Origin: Archivesica marissinica
Lineage: Eukaryota > Mollusca > Bivalvia > Venerida > Vesicomyidae
Direction of reading: 5' to 3'
Assembly: GCA_014843695.1 (NCBI GenBank)
Contig: CM026395.1
Span: 51,814,557 to 51,878,556 of the forward strand
DNA length: 64,000 nucleotides
Shown here one piece after another: positions 36,601-48,600 of the stretch. Each line of letters opens with the position of its first letter. Position 1 is the first letter of the stretch. The position numbers and the translations under genes are program-made. A model generated the notes under the pieces. It made no database searches and had not been told where the DNA came from. It was given only the letters and a program-made list of their open reading frames with translations.

Positions 36601-39600
36601 ATGCCAGACCGAGGCTGAAGAAAATTTGAGTTGCGGCATCCAACCACACTTGAGGGTCCGCAAGTCGACTGAACTGAAATAGAAATTATGTTACGATTGC
36701 AATTTGGCTTGGTGGTATTCCGTATTGACTTATTTTTGCGTTATAATCCCTATGTTTTTGCAGGGCCTGCGCCGACAATCACCAAGGTCGCCATTGGCTA
36801 ATAAAAACTCAGTTTGGCGAAAATCTGTAAAATCTCCGCAACTTGGAAATCACCCCCCCCCCCCTCCCCCCGAGTCAAATCAAATCAAAACAGCCAATTT
36901 GTGTCAAGGTAAAATCGTGTCTCGCGTGCCCAATATCTCGGACTGGTTTACCAAAATGTTTCAAAATTTGGTATCTCACTCAGTCGTCTGCTTTTCTGAC
37001 TTTGAAAACAGATATTAATAGCAACAGAGATCGATGGCATGATCGATACAATATGATCGACACTATTGGTATCTTGTGCCATATTGCGACTCCCGAGCTA
37101 ATGTTTGTGGAGGGAGACCCTGGGTGTCCCTCCGAGCAGTATTTCAGACATGGACGGGTAGAACCACCATTATTATGGGTAGCCTCCTCACGTCTGAGGG
37201 CTTAATGTCGCACCAACAGCTTAGAGTAGACCATACGGCGACTCCCGAGCTATTGACCCCGAGTGCCCCTCCGAACAGTATTTCAGAAACGGAAATTTGA
37301 AGTCAATTTTTAAAAAAACAAACAAAAAACAAAGGATTCAAACCAAATGGACCGATATACAGACTTTATCTGCCAAGGGAGGTAATAGAAAAGCCAGCAT
37401 TGTTAATTATACAAACATTATACATATGTACTCACGTCGGGAATAAAGAAGTGGTATACGCCATGATGAAAGCCCTCCAGGGTCACTCCTCGGAAGAAGA
37501 AAATGACTAGCACGAGATACGGAAATGTTGCCGTGAAATATACAACCTAAAAATGATATCACCAAACATTAATATATTATATTATATTCCAAAATAGTGT
37601 TTAAAGCCGTATGAATTGTATGTATATACAGTGTGCGCACAGTGAGATATACAACTTATTGTAGCTCGATTACGAAACAAGTTCTTAGACCCTGTACTAA
37701 TCACTCCGAGACCTCATTCCTGACGGAATCCATCGCAACGAGGGAGAGAGAAGAGTCAACGTGGAACTTAAATGCCGTGCTGCTTAATGGCACAATCGAA
37801 CTCCGGATCTTTCGCACATGAAGCGAGCGCTCTACCATTGCGCTATCACGACTTCCACAATACAAAGTGGTTGATTACATTTTTAACTATTTCTATATCT
37901 GAATATTAATACATATACATGTACTGTATGTATATAAATGATATGCGTTTGTTTCATTGTATATGAAGGAATTTAATTATACATGTATTTAAATGTACTT
38001 TTCAATACTGTTTGTTAGTTCGGGTTTCACGCCTGCATCAGAAACATTTTGGGCTACATCGCCGGTGGGCAGTTCACCTAACCACACCTTTCCTGGGCAG
38101 GTATTAGCAGTTAACCAGTACTTTGTGCACCAACCTCTGCAAGAAACTGCCAACTTTTTCAAATAAACAGACACGGCCTGAGCGGGGCTCGAACCAATGA
38201 CAATCTGTGATGATAGATTACCGTGGTATACAAGTCAGCGACCGTAACAATTCGACCACGGATAATAATGTATCAAACCCATAAAATGCCGAATAAATTG
38301 GAAGGAATTTGCAAACATAGGTCCAGATCAGTATCGGCGTAACGCGATGATTTATCAGGATCTATGTTATTTGCTATTCAGCCAAGTGGTTTAACTCAAT
38401 TATCCGAATAGCAAACAGCATAGAGCCTCATCAGACGGTACGTTCTGCGATGTCTGCTCTGGCTTTATGCTGTTGCAAAATCAACTTTAGTTTAGTGATT
38501 AACAGGTAATAATATATTTACCTTGCCGCTTGAGGCGATGCCTTTACATATACAAAGGAAAACGATAAGCCATGCCGCCAGCAGGGAAACAACGATCCAC
38601 CAGTTCAAGCCACCGCCGTTAGCGACGTCGGGTGAGATGTTTAATGTCTCGCGATACCAGAAATATGTTGTCGGGCTGCTAAGCTGTAATAAAAATGGCG
38701 AATTTCATTATCACAAACCTGACGACTTTATCATTTATAAAGAGTTCCCTCATTTGTAAATTACCTCCATTTATGGATATGTATTTACAAATGTCTCAAT
38801 AACTTGTAAATGGATGTTTACTGAAATGATGCATAATAAAAACAATAATCTAAATAAATACTATACTGAATTTTAGACTAGCATTGTACGATGGTGGCAT
38901 TGCTATTTCAGATCAGACACGTGCTTTGAAGTCAGCGGTCGGCAAGGACAGATAGGTCGTTTGGATGATTCAATGGATTTGCTCTGTTCGTTGCTTAGAC
39001 ACATAATTATGGCGAATCAGATGCGATCAATTCGTGTTATCTCTCACAGACGAATGATCCAAACATATCAATGAGGCTTATGTGACTCATCGGTCTCTGA
39101 CCATTAATTGCTATTAACCTATTGATACACAAAAATCTCCAAGAGTCATCCAGATTTACTTCCGATGTTCGAACTCAAATAACTTGGGATCATCCTCCAG
39201 CTTAGTGAACTTTGTAGACAATCTGCTTAATATTCAGAGTCACTTATGGAATTCCCTCCCTTATCACATCAAAACAGCACATTCTGTTGTGTGTTTTTAC
39301 GTTTATTATCGTCGCTACCGGTTGCCCATATGAGCAACGCCTCCTGAAGAGATTAGTCATTTTAGATTGTTGGAGGATAGTGCAATGATACAGACAGAGA
39401 TCCATTCACGAATCTCCTCTGGTTCTTGTACGTGCACGGCGTAAAGCACCGACACGAGACCTCGGTTTAAAGTCACATCTGAAAGACTGTTAATTTAATT
39501 AGGGTCCGATTGGGGATCGAACCTGCGATCCCAGGGTTCACAGTCCAATGTGTTAACCACTGGACTACAGATCCGTCTGTGCACATTCTGTTCCACACCT

Positions 39601-42600
39601 CAAAGCTTTATACATCAAGTGGTGCAAAGAACAGATCGTTAACCTAACAAACTTATAAATTATAAGTATACATGTACACAGGAACTTGTTGATAGTCAAT
39701 AGAAAAGAACGTGATGTATATAAGTACACTAGAGGATAAGTGTGTTTTTACATGAAAAACAATAACTATATAAATACATAGTTTTAAACAAACATTTTGG
39801 AATCTTTTAGTTGTTAAATTCAAATATGTTTCGTAATAAAGATGTGATATATCTTTGATGGAATCCTTCGTATTTCGTTTTCATGTAATAATAATCGTAT
39901 AATGTAGGTGTGCATTTTCTATGTCCTCTAGTATATAATGTAGGTGAGCGTTTTCTATGTCCTCTCATATATAATGTAGGTGTGCGTTTTCTATGTCCTC
40001 TAGTATATAATGTAGGTGTGCGTTTTCTATGTTATCTGTATATAATGTAGGTGTGCGTTTTCTATGTCCTCTCATATATAATGTAGGTGTGCGTTTTCTA
40101 TGTCCTCTAGTATATAATGTAGTGTGCGTTTTCTATGTCCTCTAGTATATAATGTAGTGTGCGTTTTCTATGTCCTCTAGTATATAATGTAGTGTGCGTT
40201 TTCTATGTCCTCTAGTATATAATGTAGTGTGCGTTTTCTATGTCCTCTAGTATATAATGTAGTGTGCGTTTTCTATGTCCTCTAGTATATAATGTAGGTG
40301 TGCGTTTTCTATGTCCTCTAGTATATAATGTAGGTGTGCGTTTTCTATGTCCTCTAGTATATAATGTAGGTGTGCGTTTTCTATGTCCTCTAGTATATAA
40401 TGTAGGTGTGCGTTTTCTATGTCCTCTAGTATATAATGTAGGTGTGCGTTTTCTATGTCCTCTAGTATATAATGTAGGTGTGCGTTTTCTATGTCCTCTA
40501 GTATATAATGTAGGTGTGCGTTTTCTATGTCCTCTAGTATATAATGTAGTGTGCGTTTTCTATGTCCTCTAGTATATAATGTAGGTGTGCGTTTTCTATG
40601 TCCTCTAGTATATAATGTAGTGTGCGTTTTCTATGTCCTCTAGTATATAATGTAGTGTGCGTTTTCTATGTCCGCTAGTATATAATGTAGGTGTGCGTTT
40701 TCTATGTCCTCTAGTATATAATGTAGTGTGCGTTTTCTATGTCCTCTAGTATATAATGTAGGTGTGCGTTTTCTATGTCCTCTAATATATAATGTAGTGT
40801 GCGTTTTCTATGTCCTCTAGTATATAATGTAATGTGCGTTTTCTATGTCCTCTAGTATATAATGTAGGTGTGCGTTTTCTATGTCCTCTAGTATATAATG
40901 TAGTGTGCGTTTTCTATGTCCTCTAGTATATAATGTAGGTGTGCGTTTTCTATGTCCTCTAGTATATAATGTAGGTGTGCGTTTTCTATGTCCTCTAGTA
41001 TATAATGTAGGTGTGCGTTTTCTATGTCCTCTAGTATATAATGTAGTGTGCGTTTTCTATGTCCTCTAGTATATAATGTAGTGTGCGTTTTCTATGTCCT
41101 CTAGTATATAATGTAGTGTGCGTTTTCTATGTCCTCTAGTATATAATGTAGGTGTGCGTTTTCTATGTCCTCTAGTATATAATGTTGGTGTGCGTTTTCT
41201 ATGTCCTCTAGTATATAATGTAGTGTGCGTTTTCTATGACCTCTAGTGTATAATGTAGGTGTGCGTTTTCTATGTCCTCTAGTATATAATGTAGGTGTGC
41301 GTTTTCTATGTCCTCTAGTATGTTAGTATTTGGAGCTTATAACTTATTTCACATTGCTGACATAATTCATGTTTTAATTTGTTAGTTTATACAAATTAAT
41401 TTATTTGAGCTCGATTGCGAAACAAGTTCCCATAACTTATATTAATCACTCTCGATACCTCATTCCTGATGGAATCCATCGCCACGAGGGAGAGAGAAGG
41501 GGCAATCTGGAATTTAAATGCCTTGCATAAGGGCGCAATCGTAATGCCTCCAGCGGGGCTGGAACTCCGGGCCATTCGCAACTGAAGCGAACGCGCTACC
41601 ACTGCGCTATCACGAAGTACACATAATTAATTTGTTAAGGGCCTCATTGTAGATTCACTCAATTCAAACAAGTTATCTCGTTAAATAAATTAATAATATT
41701 AATCATCTATTTCCGTACATTGTCATTATTATAATTAAACATTAAAGCGCCGACCACACACCTGACACTCTTCAACGACGTTTGTTGTGTTGCCGGCGGC
41801 TGTCGTCGGGCATTCTGCCCACGGCAGCGGAGACATGAAGCTCTGTACAAGGTAATAGAGACACCATCCAATGATAGTGTTGTAGTAAAAGCCGACCCAG
41901 AACGAGATGACGCTGCTGGCGATACCAACCCCGCCCAGGTACGGCGATATGTCCTCCCACGTCCCGACCGCACCCTTTCTGAGTCGTTGTCCGATGGCAA
42001 GCTCTAGATAGAATATCGGAATGCCCTCGATGGCCAACATGATCGTGTATGGGATTAGAAAGGCGCCTGGAATTGGGTAATTATTTTAATTGCATTTCCG
42101 GTTGTTGTGTTTAAAACGCCTCGCTCCTTTTATTTTAAGAAATAATATTTTTGTATTTCAGTTATTTATTTATAGTCGAATAAAACATGGTTTTGAATTG
42201 TGACGCGTACGGATTAACCACGACGTCCGTACGCCTAAGTGGTTAATTCCGGCGCCAGAACGACAAACCTAGCCTTGGTCCCAGTCTGTCGATTTTTCAC
42301 TAATTTACTTCTGGCAAAATGACATTGATATTATCAGAAACTCAATTAATGGTATCCGTGTTAGAAATATATTTATATATTTACATGCTGTGGAAAAAAG
42401 TTGCAATAAAATATTATTTAAAAAAATATTTATATGACTGACCAGGCAAACTATATCAACACCTGTTTCCAGGCTACTACAACCTATGTTTTTTTATTCG
42501 ACTATAAATCACGCAAATACAATGATTATTTCATTTCGATTCCAACATGACCAACATATATCTAATTAGAATACATAATACAATATCAGTGTTGCATTTA

Positions 42601-45600
42601 ATCAAATGGATAATTAAACGTCATTTGTTGTGTACGGCACTAGATCGATATTGAGGATACAGTAAACCTGTATTAAGTAGTCAGCCAAGGGGATCACAGA
42701 AAGTGGTGGTTTAGTACAAGTGACTGCTTAACCCTTTCAACACCACATACCTCTAAATAGGCTTACACAAAGTGTAGATCCAGATGAGCCGGCTCGTGAC
42801 GAGCCGTCTCATCAGGATCTGCACTTTTTGCCAGTGATATGACTATTTTTAGACATAATTACCCATTTTGATAAATGAACTTGTCCAAATTTTCTGATTC
42901 ATTTATTGGTTTATGAATATCATGGACCAGTCCATGTGAGTTACTTGGTGTTGAATGGGTTAATAGATGGCAATTGTATAATAAAACATATTGGGAGGTT
43001 TCACCGCCTCAAGAGATTAGTCTCATCTGTATCATTGCACTATTCTCCAAAAATCTAAAATGACTAATCTCTTCAGGGGGCGTCGCGCATACGGGCAACC
43101 GGTAGCGACGATAAATAAACTTTTTAAAAAAACAAGTGATTAGTCATGTTTGATTGTGGGAGGATAGTGCATTGATACAGACAGATACACTGGATTCCCA
43201 GTACTTCATGTTAACCACTGGCCTACAGATCATTTATCCACATCAGTCAAAGCATAATATTGCCTGACCACGTGATGCACACACAATGAAAGTGTCATCA
43301 ACGTTTGATTTTAATAAGATAAGATAAATAGAAACATATATCAACATTAAAACAGTCACTTTCATGATAACCACATGATGTGTCCGCAATTAAATTGTCG
43401 ACAAGTTAAATTTACAGAAGATTAAAATCGGGCTAAGGTGGACCAAGAAATCGTGAATCATAATTCACGCGCAATTATGCAAACGTTCATGCATTATCTC
43501 TTTGTTCTTGTGTTATAATGGGCATGACTAAATGATACCACGGGACATCACTAAATACCGAATATGAGTATTAATCGCGAATATGACCATCCGTACAGAA
43601 TATGACTTATTAGTTGGTACGTGTTTAATAATTGGGTAATATAAGGTAGATAGATTTCTTTATTTCCCCCACTGCAGGGAGAGCAATATGCAATATGAAC
43701 ATAAATATGTAATTTACAAAGAACGCATATTAATACAAATGTCAATTACACTTGACAATTATATAATATACAATGCAATGTACAAAGCACGTCAAGCTCA
43801 TATCGTTCGGTTTGATTTGGTTTATATTATACGAGTGTGTGTAAATATATATATATTTCAATATGTTTGTAAATTTATATCGACCCTGTCTAGATTGTCC
43901 CTGTTGGGTATTATTTTTGTTATACTACTGTCATTTTGGCGCCAATTGTCAGCGCAAATTGTCATGACGTCACTAAATATTGGACAGCTTTATAATAATA
44001 TAATACTTCTTTTAAAGTGTAGCTTTAACCATTAACGTTACTTACCTATTCAAATAGCATAATTTAAAGTTTAATTTACAAATTATAAGGATTATTCTGT
44101 CAACCATTATTACACGTGTGTACATATAAGAAATTATAATATGACTGTATTACACTGGCTACAAGCAAAGTTATGTGATACAATGCTTATATGTATTGTT
44201 TCGTTTATGTTTGCTATAAGACAGATAGTTTCGACAGATTGAATTGCTTTTTCGTAATTATATGTACATACCGATTATATAACATGTACATTAGTTTATA
44301 CAAATTTATTTTAGCTCGATTGCGAAACAAGTTATTTCAACTTATATTAATCACTCTCGAGACCTCATTCCTGATGGAATCCATCGCCACGAGGGAGAGA
44401 GAAGAGACAACGTGGAATTTAAATGCCTTGCCTAAGGGCACACTCGTAACGGCTCCAGCGGGGCTCGAACTCCGGACCGTTCGCACCTGAAGCGAACGCG
44501 TATCCACTGCGCTATCACGACTTCACGTGTTGGGTATCTAATACTTGCATTAACATTCCTGATTGCATATCAGGTATTTTCGCGTGTTTACTTGTCATAT
44601 TTATGACCCTAATATTTAATATTCGGCAAGTAGATTTCATAACCATGAATCTTAAAAATGTCATAGTGGGTGTTTGCATATATCCAATCATTTAATAAAT
44701 TTAAAATATCCTGAAATGACACATAAGTATTACTTTGTGCTCAGTGTGTTCGGTATTTACGTTCATATTCGGTATTTAGTCATATTATCTGTCTGTGTAT
44801 TTTATTGGAACAGAGCCCACCCTGGAACATTATCGTACACAATCAGTATGTTATGGTGGAGAAGACCACCCACATGCCCTGGGCATAAACCAGTACTCAA
44901 TTCGCCAACCTCCGCAAGAGACTGACAACTTTATCACATAGGATTTTATCACGTGTCACTGGTTGAATTGAATTGATAGGGGGCCAACTCACGGCACTAA
45001 TGATATCGGGGGAAAGGCGAGTTCTAACAACGGCGTGTTAGACCACTCGACAACATAGACCCATGATGCTACAAAGAGAAATACAACTCACAACACTCGT
45101 GTATTGTTATATGTCTGTGTCTTTGTTATATATACTGCCGGAACAATCAATTTTGATTATGACTGACGTGTCCAGTATTTATTCTCAACGCTTAATCCCG
45201 ATGTAACCCACATAGAAAGACAGAGGCAATGCGGAATTGAGCTTCTTGTCTAATGGCTCAATCGATGCTATACAGCTAGGCGCAAATCCCGGGTCTCTCG
45301 CACATCAAGCGAATGCCTACCACTGCGCTATCACGACTTCCACATCGCTCGGTATCTGTGCAGATTTTGTAAAAATATAAATCATATTCTAATTGTTTTC
45401 AACTTTTCAGAACTTATGCAGAATACAAACCGTGACATTGAATCTAAATTGTGTAAATATGTATATGGATCATTTATCATAACAGTGTCAATAATTTGGA
45501 ATAATCGTTATATTATATATAGTTCGGGTTTTACGCCTGCATCAGCACCATTTTGGGCTATATCGCCGGCGGGCAGTTTACCTAACAACACCTTTCCTGG

Positions 45601-48600
45601 GCAGGCTCCAGCGGTTAACCAGTACTTGGGTGCATCAACCTCCGTAAGAAACTGCCAACTTTTTCATATAAATGAGAGAGACACAGTCTGGAATAATCGC
45701 AATAAAATGTATGCACTCCTCCATACTAAGACTAATGGTATTATTTAGGACTTAAAAGGCCACCTCCGAATAAAGGCCGCATATGAAAAACCTGTCTCTA
45801 AAGACCACCATTTTTCTCTCCCGTCGAGCCATTTTCAATGCATTTTAACCCTCTTTTGAGAGGCCACCTGTCAACAAAGGCCACTTTTTGACTTTCCCGA
45901 GGGTGGCCTTTATAGACAGGTTTGACTGTATCTAGTGCTATGCTATCAAGTTGAACGTATATTATTGTATAAAGCATGTGTGTGTATGTGCTTTACGTTT
46001 ATTTATCGTCGCTACCGGTTGCCCATATGAACGACGCCTCCTGAAGAGATTAGTCATATTAGAGAGTTGGAGGATAGTGCAATGATACAGACAGAGACCC
46101 ATTCCAACGTATCATCTGGTTCTTTTACGTGCACGGTGTACAGCACCGACACGAGACATAATTAATATAGTTGATCATGTAATTAGAAACATTGTATGTT
46201 TACGTTACTTAATAAAATATTGAATCTTGAATCTAGTTAATGCAATATATATATATATACATACCGCCTCCGTTTTTCTGGACGAGGTAGGGGAACCGCC
46301 ATACATTTCCCAAGCCGACGGCGAATCCGATGACGGCAAGAATATACTGTGCTTTGTTATCCCAGGATTCACGGCTAATCGTCGAGCCTGTCGAGCCCAT
46401 CGAGTCCACGTCATTACAATCTAAAACACAATAAATGCCGTTACTAAAGCCGACGACGGCGGAAATACACGAGTCATTATGTTGTGTGTAATCATATTTG
46501 CAAATCAATATGTGTCAATAGTAAATGACCCGTTTATTTTCAATATTCCATCAAGCCAATAAGGCCCATGATGTTACATAGGCATGACAATGGCAAGACA
46601 AGTGCAATACATGTATATAGTTAGTTTAAACAGTTTATTTCAAACCATACAACATATACAAGTATACAGTTTACACACAATTTAGATACATGAATGAAAA
46701 AGGATTAGAACCGAACGTTATTATAGCTTTATATAGAGGTATTCTCCTATAGCAAGGTACTTAATGCAATTGCGATATGACAGTGTTGTAATATTTTCAA
46801 AACTTAATTTAAATTGAAATAATGGTAGGTAAACGTTTTAAGATAAAGAGATTATTAAGGTGAAACTAGTAACTATAGTAACTATTTTAGAAGGTTGAAA
46901 TTGAGATTGACTCAGAAGAAAGAAGGAATGATAGAACAAGGAATATGATATATTAATTCGGATAGTTCAATGGAAGAGGCAAGCATGTAACATTTAGTGA
47001 ACAGATGCTCATGGAAATCGTCTGCTTTCCCGGATGTAGTTATGGACTGCTTAAATGATATACAATACATAAGACAGATAATGTCCCTATATGTTATACA
47101 CAGGACGATACAATACATAAGACAGATAATGTCCCTATATGTTATACACAGGAAGATACAATACATAAGACAGATAATGTCCCTATATGTTATACACAGG
47201 AAGATACAATACATAAGACAGATAATGTCCCTATATGTTATACACAGGAAGATACAATACATAGTATCAACATGCAACTGGTTTGGGCCAAAAGTTCAAC
47301 TTCTTACTGCCGAACAATCAGCCATGATTATGATTGGCAGGCGCAGTCTAGAACAGTTAGTTCATCTAAAATGTTATGTGCAAGCTAAAAAAGATAAAAG
47401 GATCTACACAACTATAGTTAAAGGCAGACAGTACATAGATGAGAGGGAGTTCGAGTGCAGTCTGCTAATAAAGGTCGACAGACTGGGACTGTATATATGT
47501 CGGTAGACTGTTCCAAAGTCTGATTGTTCTTGGGAGAAATGTGTCGGCATGATATTGGGTTTTTGACTGTGGGATTAGATAGTTTAGGTTTCTTGTGGGT
47601 GTAAGGTGATGATGATCTACAGCAACTGGTTCATTTCTTATTTTGAACCGCATGATTAGTGAGGCTTGATTTCGTCTATGTGTTAAAGTTTTAGCAACAT
47701 TATACAACATTTATAATTGTGGGGAAAGTATGCACTATCAATGTATTGCATTTAGTACTCCGTAGCACAATGAGTGCTGTCGCTGGATTGGAAAGGTTTA
47801 AATCCCGGCACGAGAGTTCGAATTTTTACACGCGTGAAAGTTGTCCAATTGGCTTGCGGGAGTCCGGTGGTTACCAGTATGTGATATACTTGATGATAGC
47901 CAGATAGACCGGATCCGAAAGGGGTGTAGTGGTATATAGGGAGACTTATACTGTAGTGTGTGTGTTTTTTTACGTTTATTTATCGTCGCTACCGGTTACC
48001 CATATGACCGACGCCTTCTGAAGAGATTAGTCATTTTAGATGTTTGGAGTATAGTGCAATGAAACAGACAGAGACGCATTCCTAAAGCACCGACACGAGA
48101 CCTCGGTTTAACGTCCCATCTGAAAGACTGTTAATAGTGTCACAGGTTGTGTTTTTATATGTACGTGTTTATATGACGGATGCGGCGTTCCATAGTTAAC
48201 GCAGTTTCAATAGCGCATGCGTCGTATATACGGATGACTTCATGTCTTGTCGTTGTCTGTTCACTCGAGTGTGAATCGGTCGGCAATGTCCGTCTGTAAC
48301 GGAAATTGTCGACGTTCGCCGAATCAACCCCAGGTGAGCAGTTGTCACTGTATTGTAGTGTACATGTCCAATCGTTTTGTCTGTTGTATGTATATGAATG
48401 AGAGTTGTATGAAAGGTTTGAATGCATTGGCTCCTTGCTAATCTAATCCCTTTTCTGGTTATTCTGAACTGGTTCTCAGCTCAGATCTATGGATGAACTC
48501 TTACGAGATAGTCGAAAATCGTTTAAAGACTTTCCAATTTATATTGGAAAGATGTTTATTTAACGCTGTGGCCTTATCCCTATACATACAAGAATAAATA

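Noticed and set aside
40264..40572. 102-codon plus frame of [12 protein letters not shown] repeats
   Set aside because: Arises because the minisatellite unit there is 36 bp, a multiple of three. It breaks where 35-bp units occur.
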